Below, one piece after another: positions 47,434 to 57,777 of a DNA stretch of 64,000 nucleotides. A program made the translations under genes and the position numbers. The stretch comes from Papiliotrema nemorosa (taxonomy: Eukaryota > Basidiomycota > Tremellomycetes > Tremellales > Rhynchogastremaceae), in NCBI GenBank assembly GCA_032158125.1, contig JASKOT010000022.1, positions 217,470-281,469 on the forward strand. Direction: 5' to 3'. The stretch's first letter is position 1, and each line of letters begins with the position of its first letter. The notes under the pieces are model-generated. The model saw nothing but the letters and a program-made list of their open reading frames with translations. It was not told where the DNA came from and ran no database searches.

Positions 47434-48439
47434 ATGGTACTGACTGTATGTTTCGATGCGCTAGGGACCTGCTTCACCCTTGAACCAGCTGTCAAAGCTT
47501 TGGAGGAAGTCATGGAGGATACACTGCCTCCTGGAGTGGCTAGAATGGTGATTATGGATTGGGTGTGTAGACCATCTCTTTTCCGTCTCTCCTCTCACTC
47601 AGCTCTACAAACACGCTATGGATCACGATATCACATGCTGAGATCAGTTTCACGCCGCTCAGAGGGACTACACTGTGAGTCGGACTCTTACCTGTCAAAG
47701 TGGGGTAGACTAAGGATAGTACGCATCCATCACCTCGCCTCCTCCTCCGCCCATCGCTACCATCCTCAAATCTACTCTACCCCGATCAATCACCTTTGCC
47801 CTCCAACACACACCATCCCTCACGTCGACCACCGTGCCCGACCTTTCGCCCGTTTACGCCCAGTTGACCAATTTAACCCCTTCCCCCACATTAAAGGAAG
47901 GTTGGACACGGCTCAGACGCGCTTCAGCGGCTGTATTGGTCATTACCAACGGAGCGAAAACGACGACTGAGGGGTATGTCGATCGAGCGGGATGTGGAGA
48001 TTTGGTGATATGCGTAAAGAGCTGTGATGAAGTTGGTAAAGGGAAACCTTTTGGGGAGGTTTACGAGATGGCCCATTGTGCTGTGGACGAGCTCATCAAG
48101 GCACAAGGGAGTGGGACGGGGGTAGATGTAAAAGGGGAGAGATGGTTTGTCGCTGCTCATATGTGGGATCTCAACGCAGCAAAAAAGGCCGGGTAAGTCG
48201 AAGCTCGCCTTCTTGAAACGAGACTCTCGAGCAGAGAAGAGAAGAGACATGTAGAAGGATTCATCGTGTTGGGTTGGTCGACTCATGCCAGATTCAAAAC
48301 TGCCTTGGTACTACTCGAACAACCCCCGATCAAAGATGGACAAGTAGAGCAGGGCTGGTGGGATATATACGGCGGGAAACCGGATATCATCGGGGAGGAC
48401 ATTGACGACGTCGCACAGCAGATCTTGGCTCGTCAGTGA
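47434..48439 (+). CDS. HAD-superfamily hydrolase, 2-haloacid dehalogenase-like
   Basis: HAD enzymes use an N-terminal Asp nucleophile to hydrolyse C-halogen or phosphate bonds. The start MVLTVCFDALGTCFTLEP carries motif I (the Asp in FDALGT). Exon 1 ends at VIMDW, followed by a 27-base exon (47648-47674, FHAAQRDYT), then a large exon with motif II (VLVITNGAKTT, the Asn-Gly form) and motif III Lys (SCDEVGKGKPFGEVYEMA). Motif IV, WFVAAHMWDLNAAKKAGF, crosses the last intron, and the protein ends EDIDDVAQQILARQ. The first D of motif I is followed by ALGT rather than the DxDGT of phosphatases, as in haloacid dehalogenases. Substrate unknown. It is convergent with the dioxygenase gene, 308 bases away. 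Confidence 0.82.
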
Positions 48440-48747
48440 TATCCAAGCTATGACATGGCGACAAGTCCCTTGAGTCCTTTTTGTCCATTCACGATGAAGG
48501 ATGTCAAGCCGAGCTGGATGAATAACCTAATGCACTACCTCCAGAATAGCATGCAGGGATCTTCAGATCAGACAAACTGACATCGAGTCGAGGATAAAAA
48601 GACAGAATATCTACTTCAACACAAGAAGACGCAATTATGGATTACACAACCTGACCAACCACCCCCCAGCTCGCTCGACCCTCACCTCACCTCGCCTCAC
48701 CTCATCTCAGATGCACCTCGACAGCGGCGTGATGCAGACATCGTCGT
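48440..48747. other. Convergent intergenic region
   Basis: 308 bases between two converging stops, including a short CCTCACCTCG-type repeat (48680-48712: several ctcacct units). No gene. Confidence 0.4.
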
Positions 48748-50112
48748 CTAATACGCCAAAATCCCCGCGAGCTGTTTTCCCCGTTCTGTCAATACAGGCT
48801 CTTTACTAGGTCGTCGTCTTTCATTCGGCTCGACTTCGTTTGATACTTGTGGTCCTACTTTTCGGAAGAAGATGGGATCGTGAGACGTCATGGTCATCGT
48901 GTCGATGCATTCCTTCCTAGCGACGAGTTGTTCCGGCGTAGCGTCTTTGGCGGGTTTATAGCAGACGTCTGGGCGTCAGAGTCATTCTGCTCCTCCCCCT
49001 CTTCCAAGGGGATAAGAATAGAGGCGAGTCGTAGCCCACTCACAAGTGCAAACTCTGGACGCATCTCCTTCTGCCGCAGCACCATAATGGATACACCTAC
49101 TATCCCACAGGATCACGTCTCCCGGTCCAGCCTCGACTTTTTTCCAAGTACATCCTCGATCGTAGAACCACTGTAGTTGAGACGGAGTATGATGATACGA
49201 GTCTTTCCAGTCCCATCCTCCTTCTGGAGCTTCATGTTCGTGCGCTTCGAAGAATTCGTTGTAGAGAGGGAAAGAACCTTGAAGAACCATCAGACCGCCA
49301 TCTTTGGGTCCGTTCTCCGCCTGGGCGTCAGAGTTGTAAGGGGGGAATGCGACGAGGTAAGAGAAGGGACGATGACTTGCCAAATTGACGATACCCTGGA
49401 CGCAGTGTTTGAATCGACGATTGGGCGATTGATCCACGTGAGCCCAAGGTTTCCGATCGATAGATCCGGCGTCTTTGTACGGCAACGACACATTGACCGC
49501 GTCTGGAAGTCAGCAAAACGGTCCCAGCCGCGTCGAGCACGAGAAGGAGTAGGGGTAGTAGTCTGACATACCAAACGAAACGAGCAACTCGTCTGTCCCC
49601 CAGATCTTTGCAAAGACATCAATCACGGCCGGTTCACACCTCACGTCCCAAGCGAATTGTTCATGTCCACACGCATGTCGATTGAACAGTCCTCCCCTGG
49701 TATTCATGAGCACAATCCCATTCGTACTTTCGTACTTTCGAGAAAACACCGAAGAGTTGGAAAGCTCACTTTGCGAAATATGGCATACGATCCACTGTCC
49801 AAGTATCCTTGTCGTCACCCTTGAACCCCTTGCCGAACCCTTCCAACCATTTATACATGTCGTCCACATATTTCGCAGCTTTGGCTTGGTCCAGGACTTT
49901 AGGAACGACGCAGAACTATCACAGTTAGACGGCTCTTCTCCTGACCCAGCAACAGGCTACAGCGAGGGGGGAAGGTGATGGCTTACCCCGTTTATGTCTA
50001 GATCGGCATATACCTCCGTCTGTGGAGCGACATGGTTCCCTCTCAACTTGAGCGATCCGGCAGTCTGGGTCTGCGGAGGGGGAGAGGTGACAGTCTGCGT
50101 AGGAACAGGCAT
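48748..50112 (-). CDS. Phytanoyl-CoA dioxygenase (PhyH)-like Fe(II)/2-oxoglutarate oxygenase
   Basis: Members hydroxylate small molecules with Fe(II), 2-oxoglutarate and oxygen. Joined exons start MPVPTQTVTSPPPQ and continue with NGFCVVPKVLDQAKAAKYVD, a helical stretch, GGLFNRHACGHEQFAWDVRC, and IWGTDELLVSFD. The iron-binding HxD lies in KPWAHVDQSP, the distal His in GDVILWDSRCIHYGAA, with Arg downstream in SRVCT (possible 2-oxoglutarate contact). The C-terminal exon (YVCYKPAKDATPEQL to KQLAGILAY, stop 48748-48750) is spliced through a T|AC Tyr codon. About five introns. No targeting signal or SKL-like peroxisomal end is seen, so a cytosolic place is more likely than peroxisomal. Substrate unknown. 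Confidence 0.84.
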
Positions 50113-50526
50113 CGTGCTTCCTTGTTCTCTTTCTGTTCAGTCGTTTCTTTGTGACTCCGTTTCTTCCAATACTCCTCTGGATTCTGGGACGGATTCGTAG
50201 TTCCAGATCGATTCACCCGACGAGGTATTTATATCAAACGTCTGCCCCCTCGGGAGAACTGCACGATTCCAGTCTAGCACATGCATCCCACCCCTCGCCA
50301 TGCCAACATCTCGAGCGCAGAGTAAGCAATCCCCCCGAAGAACAGCCTATGCAGGTGGTTATTACCCCGGTCGGGTAACAGCGGGTCATCTGATATAGTA
50401 CCCCGGATAAAAGGGTCATTTTTTTTTTCGGGAAACGGCGCATCTTTGCGGCGCTCTCCTCTTTATGCTCATTTTTCCGAACCTCATACATCTGTCGGAC
50501 ACACTATCCCTTCTCGCAGCACCACC
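50113..50526. promoter_or_regulatory. Promoter of the dioxygenase gene
   Basis: 414 bases between two minus-strand genes: the promoter of the dioxygenase and the 3' end of the transcription-factor gene. An A-run on the minus strand (T/A run at 50419-50428) is the only notable feature. Confidence 0.4.
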
Positions 50527-53500
50527 TCACATACCCATCCCCATCCCCGTATAATCCACATAACCCGGTACACCGCCCACGCTCTGACCCCAATACGCGG
50601 GGGTAGGCTCGTAAAACGTCTGCAGCCTAGCCCAGAGATCACTGTTATCCAGACCGACGCCCATCTCTCCCACACCGTTGAACCCATTATTGATAGCTTG
50701 ATCCTCCGGACGCGAGCTGCTTGTGCGCTGTTGCGATGCCGCTTGTTGGTTCAAGAATCGCAAATGCGCTTGATACTCCTCCATCGAGGCCGAAGGCTGC
50801 GCCGCGACCACGGGTAAAGCCATCATCTGTGGCTGCCACATGGGCGTGGTGACGGCCGTATTGTATCCTGAGGATACCGCATTGTATCCTTGATTCTGCG
50901 GCACACCTAAAGACACACTGGACTGAAGGGAAGGGACCATCTCTTCCGACCGGTTGGATTGTTGCCGTGTCATCGGTTCTATAATCGGCTTCCGCTCCAC
51001 AGGCGATTGACTTAGCGGTCGAGACGGAGGCCCAGATGTCGCCAACATTGAAACTGAGTTTTGTGGAGAGGTCGAAGTGTGCGATTGCTGAGACGTTTGA
51101 GGGTATACAGCAAAAGGCGGGTTCATCAGGTTCCCCTGCTGCGGCGAGATGCCTCGTTGATCGACTTGTCCACCTAGGAGAGCAAACAGCATGTCTTCCG
51201 CTTCGACCGAGATGTTGGCTGTACTAGGACTCTTGCCGATCAGATGAGGATACCGATTCTGAACCAAAGCCTGGAGAATAGGCAACAAAGACTGCAACAC
51301 TTAGCCTATCATCCAATAGATGCGGTAGCAATACGCACCAAGACACCTTGACTTCGCTTCGACCCATTCTCGCGTATCATATCACAAGCTCCGGTCAATT
51401 CGGTATACGCAGAATTGATGAAAGTTGAGTCGAGATGGGGCCCACACCAAATGGCCAATGCTGCCATTGAGACAGCAGCAGAGAATGTCTGAACCCAGAC
51501 TGCCCAACATCGGGCCGATAAACGGGGGTGCTAGTCGTGTCAGCAAAGAGCCGAGCGACATCAGCCGCAAAACACACCGTTCGGGACATGTACAGAGACG
51601 TCTGAGTAATCGCATGACAAGCGGTGTATGTCATTGATATCGTCTGCTGTTCCTCGGACGTGAGAACGACCTGCTCATCCGGTCGGCGGGATCGTAAACG
51701 CGCCAGCAGACGTCGAAGCGACGGCCTGTATAGGAACATCATGGCTTTGTAATGGCACACTGTTGTCAATGGTACACCAGCATTGGTCGAGTGACGACTT
51801 ACTAGACAAGGTACACCTGGACATGGCAAGGACGTCCATATGCGCAGGATCCTGAGATGGAGGAGGTACCACCTGATCGGTCAAGATAGGAGTATGCAGA
51901 CCAGGGAATGGTTTCAGGCTGAAATCATCAGAAATGGACTTCGTTGCGACAAGAAGACGACTGACTCGTATCCCATGAGCACTTCATGCGTTCTCGATAT
52001 TTGATCCCAGCTTGCGGGTGCAGAATCAGGTCGACAGCCCTACGTGATCAGCTTGCACTCCGCCGTCTGATTGTTTGAAACACTCACAATGTCAATCACC
52101 GAAGTCTTGACTGTACGCATGTACTGCCTCTCAGCTGGAATTCGCGTTGTCATCAAATAATAACGTACCTCGTACTTCAATTTATGAACCTGGAAAGCAC
52201 TCTTGATCGGCATGGCAGTCTCAATGTTCTCCAGCGGGATCGCCGTGCGTTGACCGTGATTGATGCTCATCAAGCAGTCTATCGAGTACGCCTAGGTAGT
52301 CAGTACCAGCTCAATTGGCCGCCACAGTTCCACTTACATCCCAGAATACTCGACGTCGGAAGTCTCGCTCGTCCTCGGGTAGAGACGTATGGGGATCTTT
52401 GTGCAATCCGAGCTGCAGATGTTAGCGCAAGGAGCAAAAAATCATTATCTGCTATCTCACCTGCTGAGCAGCACTCGTCATCATCCTCAACCAATACAAA
52501 TTGCTCGCCTTGGCGCCTCTCCACCCGAACCCGACAAACAACGTAGCCAGGCCCAAAGCTTGTACGCCAGCGACACTTGCCGCCCAGCCGAATCGCGTAT
52601 CAAAGCATTGTTGGGCTCCCTCCCAGTATTCTCCGATTACAGGATTATCTTCCTCGCTCGTGAGATCGAAATACGTGTCCAATGTCAGAACCATCAAGAC
52701 ACAAGCAAGCTTATGCGGTGAAAGGGGATTGGCGGGTGTAGGGGCATACACGGCGGGTTCGTAGACATTCTCAAACTCTTCCCTCTTGAGCATGGAATTG
52801 TACCATTGTGAGTTCTCCCAAAAACAGTTGGCCCTCTTTCTGGCTTCTTCTCGCGGTGGTAGGATGCGTAGAATCTTCTTCAGTCGGTCGACAATCTTTT
52901 GGTGGTCGTCTGAATCTGAAGAAGCGTTCGGCCCGCAGTTCCCAACAATCATCGCTGGCGCTGCGTTTTCGCCTACCCATTCGTCTTCTCGCTTGCCTTC
53001 AGGTGCGGCCTTGTTGGCGTCTAGCAGTAAACTCTCAACGGCCATCCTGCTTGTAGAGCATGATCTTTCAGTCGAGATGCAGGGCGTAAGAAGGGCGAAG
53101 CTCGACGCGGATGATCGATCCTTTGGCGATGAGTCTTCCATAGATTTTGGAGCGATCGGAGGGGAAGGAGTCGGTTTCAGCTCTTGCAATGTGTCGTCAA
53201 TGGGCGGCGGCGGATTATTCACGAATCCTCCATCCAGGTACTGTGGTGCAAGCAATGGATGGGACGTCGAAGCTGTCTTGGAATGCGATTGAGACAAAGC
53301 TGCTTCCAGTTGCGCAATCTATGGAGGTCAGTCAGAACGGAATGAATCTTCACTTTCCGCCTACCCTTTCATGCAATTGCTCGGTCGATGCCAGTACCAG
53401 TCGCTTCCCCTGCATACAACTCAGATCGCCATCTGGACAGACGACGGCACAGCCTCGCCTTCGACCTAGATATCAGCGGCCAGGTACCGATCGCAAACTT

Positions 53501-54765
53501 GTCAGGACTAACAGTTTGAGCATGGAAACACCCTGTCACATTTCGCCTTCAGTCTCCTACACTCGGAACAGCTCTTCCTATTATCCTTCTCTCCTTTCTT
53601 CGCAGAATCCTCCTTTTTGACCCTCTTCGCTGTGTTCGTCTCCAGACTGGCGTTCCCCTTGACACCGCTTGACTTCGGGGAAGCCTTTTTAGCTTGCTCA
53701 GCCATCGTAGCGAGAGCTAAACCTGCTTCTACCTCTTCTGCATCGCTGAGGCGTCTTTTCATTGTTGTACTGCTTTCTCCATTGTAGGACATGGAAGGTG
53801 TAGCGTGTCCGTTATATATAGGATAATGAGGCACTGATGTTCCGGGAGGTGGAGGGGCCCATGATCCCATTGAGGGAAGTTGAACACTCCCTCGACGGCC
53901 TGTACCCGGGACGCCAGATTTTGAATTGACAGGTGAGGTGGAGGTTGACGGCTCGCCATTGGGTTGTTGAGCAGTGTAATGAGGTTGTGGTGGTGGAGGA
54001 GGATAGACCATGACCGAGGGATAGGTGGAAGATGGTACGGTATGTTCTGGCGAGATCAAGCTGGGGTCGATGGGGAGACCCCCTTGAATTTGATGTGGTT
54101 GTTGCTGCTGCTGCTGCTGCTGAGGTAGACTGCTATAGGGCGAAGAGAGATGGGATAGGTATGGTTGGGTATACCCTTGATCTGACGATGGACCTAGTCC
54201 ATGTGGGGTGTACGATCGACCAAGAGTCTGAGCGTCAGTGGACTATCCCAAGTGTGCACGATGTTTGAACAGGTAGAGAGGTGAGATGGTAGATGAATGG
54301 CTAACGACGAGAACGAGACGTCAAACCGACGGTAAGAGAGAAGGTGTGATGAGCAATGTGATTGTTGTCAACGCCGAGAACCCCGGATCATGGCCGAGCG
54401 ACTTAAAGGAGGGTATTGGAGTAGGAAGAGTAGCGGTGAGGCTACAACAGGGTGGTGGTGCATGTAGCGGGATGACTCTGAGATGATAGGGGAAGCAGAG
54501 ATGGGCAGTGAAGAGATGTTGAGAGAAAGCAGGACATGAAGGTGGACCAAGCGAAGTGGGAATGGGAATCCGAGCAAACCGGAATTGCTCTCAGACAGAT
54601 CTACGTCTGGGTTTCGACTAATGAACCCAGTCGTCCGACTAATGGCCCAGTCTCCCAAACTCCTTCGTCTACCGGCGGATGAGACCTCGGAGGAACAACA
54701 CTCACCTGAGAAGGGGGAGGGATGGAAGTAAAGGTGGATGCGGAAGGTTGAGGTTGATTAGTCAT
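50527..54765 (-). CDS. Zn2Cys6 transcription factor with fungal-specific regulatory domain
   Basis: The protein is a fungal binuclear-zinc-cluster activator or repressor. Exon 1 (start 54765, MTNQPQPSASTFTSIPPPSQ) is joined across a long intron of about 480 bases to TLGRSYTPHGLGPSS and a polyGln stretch. The zinc cluster reads KSCSECRRLKAKCDRVFPCS with the fifth Cys codon split by an intron, then RRRGCAVVCPDG. A short coiled coil follows (LASTEQLHERIAQLEAALSQ). The middle homology region holds YEPAVYAPTPANPLSPHKLA, FGWAASVAGVQALGLATLF and, after splicing, LGLHKDPHTSLPEDERDFRRRVFWD, the classic Fungal_trans signature. The C-terminus is Gln/Ser/Met-rich, ending DYTGMGMGM. More than ten introns. 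Target genes unknown. Confidence 0.88.
54097..54123. repeat. CAG/CAA triplet run encoding polyglutamine
   Basis: On the coding minus strand six CAG and two CAA codons lie in tandem within the N-terminal region of the zinc-cluster factor. It is a short microsatellite likely to vary in length. Confidence 0.7.
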
Positions 54766-55623
54766 TTTGTCCGCGTTTTGTCTAGTGGTAATGAGACTAG
54801 TGGGATCGTCGAGAGCGGTGCGAGGTCATATGCTGACTATATCGACATGGCCGTATGCCCGAGTACCGTGTGATGCCTGTGATACGTGTATCGAGATGGA
54901 AGAGGGAGGTAGAGGCGGATGGAAATGGCGGAAAATAGAAGATGAAGATCGAACCCAGACGCGGTGAACAAGGTTACCGGCAGTTGTCCAGGCCTTGAGA
55001 GAGGGGTCGAGAGATACCTTTGACAACGATGCAACTCGACAATGTAAAAGAGCAATACAACTAGAGTATGACTACTGCACACGAGGGCATCGAACGTATG
55101 GATCGTGGACGCTACCATACATTCGTTCAGTGCTGCTTACTCTCACATCGGTGGCATCGAAAAAGAAGCATACGCCGGTAGCATCCCTCTCCCCCCTCTC
55201 AAACTCCGTTACAAAATGAATCATCACCACTCTTCGCCCGTCGGCCCGTCCCATTCCCTTGCAGCTGAGACCAAGCCGACAGTGAACCCTTTGTAACGAT
55301 GGACAAGGGTTGGGCATGGGGGAGACGTGGAAAAACATCAGCCCAGAGCCACCCCTGTTCCAGGTACGACCACCACACTGGCGGGCGGGTGTCGCAGTTC
55401 ACGTTTTTGTCGCCACCCGCCATGCCCCTTTTCCGACTTTTCCGGAGCGACCAGATGATCGACCTACCAAATACCTCCGAAACATTCGGATCCGACGTCG
55501 ACAGGTCCACATCAGCCATGCCCTGTTTTTATGGGTATGTAGGAGGTCATTCATCATCCTGACAGACATGACGATGGACATGCGAGCCGTCCCATTTGAT
55601 CTCCTCCTACCATCCCGCACACG
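54766..55623. other. Intergenic region, transcription factor promoter
   Basis: 858 bases upstream of the zinc-cluster gene. Several small frames on both strands have no support. The sequence is of mixed composition without clear elements. Confidence 0.4.
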
Positions 55624-57564
55624 TCAACGTCTCAGCGATTCCGGTTGCCGTACGTCCCGCACATCCACATAACAATTCTCCGCCTCTGATTTGACACCCC
55701 ACGTCTCCCCGTCTCTCGGTTTCACATCCTCATACACCTTGTTGACAGCTTTCCAGTACATCTCATCCAGGTGTTCTTCATTGAGAGCCTTGTCGGAGAG
55801 AGACACTCGGATGGCTCGCTCTACGAGAACCAACATGGGTCGGATAAGTTGAGAAGGCATATCGTGATAAACGGGATCCAATTCGTTCCTACTGCTTGGG
55901 CCCACGTGTCTTCTGTCGAGTGGTAGTCGAACAATGGGAGGGACGGTATCGTCAGGGTTAACCGAAATGAGCTCCTGTAATGTCGAACTGACAAGATCCC
56001 ATTCTGCCGAATGCAACGTCGTCGATGTCCTCCCGGCAACCATCTCTCTCGTTCCTCTAGCCTTGCTAGCGACAAACAGGGGATCCAACATAGGGCCGTG
56101 TTTCCTCCACATCATGATCAATCCACTTGAAGCGAGCTCGATAGTCCTCGAACTAGGTTGAGGGCCTAGGGTACCTTTCGGTTCCCACTCGTACAACCGC
56201 AAGACGAACAACATGAGAGGTACGTCCAAATCCTCTATATCCGCTGACTTCGTCACTGTCGACAAGACTGAATCCAATAATGCCGTTGTCTGCTTTTCTA
56301 GAGGTACAGTATCCATCATCGCTCGAACGCTGTGTCGAAGTGTTTTGAAGACCGGCAGCGATTTGTGCAGCTTGAAATACCCTTTCCAGCTGGTTACGTC
56401 TGGTCGAGGGCGGGTAGATACCCATAAGTCTCCACCTATGGCATCTTGTACCATATGAGCCAATCCTTTCGGTTTGATATCGAAGATTCTCCAAATCAAA
56501 TCGGCTACATGATAGTTTCCAGCGACTCGTTCGGCGTTCATCCAGGTGTTGAGGAATTTTGTAGGTAACCATTTCTCGCCGACAATTTCGCACAATTGTC
56601 GAGCTATCCCTTGGGGTACCCGCGACCCATTCCTAACGTATGTGTGCCGCTCCGACATGCTGATCCAAGCGTAAATGGCCGCTGAGAACGGGCGAGAGAT
56701 GGTCAATGCTCGATCGACAGTCATCGATCCGTCTAGGAGCCTCTCCATCGCTCGGGATCGTTTCGCCAGCTCGAGCAATTTCTCCACTCGGTCAAATTGG
56801 TCCGCAGAGCCAATGACGGTGTCCCAGAGTCCTATAGGCCATAGATGGACGCTCTCCGGATCTCGCTGAAGTTCCTTCATGGCCAAGTCGTGTATCAACA
56901 CGGTTGGAATTCCCTGATCCACAAGGGCAGGTACAATCTGGGGTAAGAGAATTCCTTTTCGATGAATCCCTCTAATCGGTATCAAGCGCTGCAAGACCGG
57001 AAGATACTCGTCCGGATGAGAGAGGGCCATACGAGTGATATGTATGATAATACCCGGGTGCTCGAGGGGCAAGCGACGAAGATCGGGCCTTTGCGAGATA
57101 CCGAGCAAGATCGCCGACCCGATTGGCGAAGGGGATTGCAAGCATATATCATATAGCCTGTTGAGCCTTTTCTTTCTCTTCTTGTGCACGACCCCCGTAG
57201 CTTTTGATTTAAATTCTTCGGAAGTGATACCCCTGACAAGCTGAACACCGTACTCGATGGCGCTATCGATATCGCCCTTTCCGACTTGACCCTTGAACTC
57301 CGCTAGGGAAGCCTCAAATGTCTTGTTGAGCGTTACTGCAGCTCCTCGTGCCATCCCTTGGGATGTTTCCCATCTGGGCGACTTGACATCCGTAGAAGAT
57401 GCGGACTGCGGGGCTAACCGTAGGTGAGATACAAATGGATGAGCTACCGTTGTCGAACTATATCGAAGAGAATGGGAACAAGATCCAAGAGCTGAACGGC
57501 GGATTGCTTGAGAGGAGGATTCCGCAAAGGGAATGAGTCGACATGCGCATCGTGCTAGATGCAT
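55624..57564 (-). CDS. Unknown protein, probably mitochondrial, intronless
   Basis: A single uninterrupted frame of 646 residues starts at the first true ATG (57564): MHLARCACRLIPFAESSSQA, followed by Arg/Ser-rich sequence (IRRSALGSCSHSLRYSSTTV) with no acidic residue after the first Glu, a likely mitochondrial presequence. The frame stays open 31 codons further upstream but without ATG. The rest is mainly helical, with short repeated helix pairs (VHLWPIGLWDTVIGSADQFD, RVEKLLELAKRSRAMERLLD, ADLIWRIFDIKPKGLAHMVQ), reminiscent of helical-repeat RNA-binding proteins of mitochondria; that resemblance is only structural. No named domain seen. Lack of introns is unusual here, where nearly every other gene of this size has several. 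It diverges from the Myb gene; only 213 bases separate the starts. Confidence 0.72.
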   Translation of the reverse strand: MHLARCACRLIPFAESSSQAIRRSALGSCSHSLRYSSTTVAHPFVSHLRLAPQSASSTDVKSPRWETSQGMARGAAVTLNKTFEASLAEFKGQVGKGDIDSAIEYGVQLVRGITSEEFKSKATGVVHKKRKKRLNRLYDICLQSPSPIGSAILLGISQRPDLRRLPLEHPGIIIHITRMALSHPDEYLPVLQRLIPIRGIHRKGILLPQIVPALVDQGIPTVLIHDLAMKELQRDPESVHLWPIGLWDTVIGSADQFDRVEKLLELAKRSRAMERLLDGSMTVDRALTISRPFSAAIYAWISMSERHTYVRNGSRVPQGIARQLCEIVGEKWLPTKFLNTWMNAERVAGNYHVADLIWRIFDIKPKGLAHMVQDAIGGDLWVSTRPRPDVTSWKGYFKLHKSLPVFKTLRHSVRAMMDTVPLEKQTTALLDSVLSTVTKSADIEDLDVPLMLFVLRLYEWEPKGTLGPQPSSRTIELASSGLIMMWRKHGPMLDPLFVASKARGTREMVAGRTSTTLHSAEWDLVSSTLQELISVNPDDTVPPIVRLPLDRRHVGPSSRNELDPVYHDMPSQLIRPMLVLVERAIRVSLSDKALNEEHLDEMYWKAVNKVYEDVKPRDGETWGVKSEAENCYVDVRDVRQPESLRR

Positions 57565-57777
57565 GTCGACTTTGGAAAAGAAGAAGGCGATGTGCGAGAT
57601 GGGAGTAGAGAATGAGAGCAGGTCGAAAAGTCGAATGCAGCAGCAGCGCTGAAACACCTCGCATCATATAGTCACGTGATGAGAACTTGTGTTTTGGACA
57701 TTTCGCAAACTCATGCCTTGCCTCGACAACCCCATCACCGACACGACACACGCTGAGCCGCTCTTTCTCGAGAGACG
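57565..57777. promoter_or_regulatory. Compact divergent promoter
   Basis: 213 bases contain both start-proximal promoters of the intronless gene and the Myb gene. It includes TCACGTGA at 57672-57679 (E-box CACGTG at 57673-57678). Confidence 0.45.
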
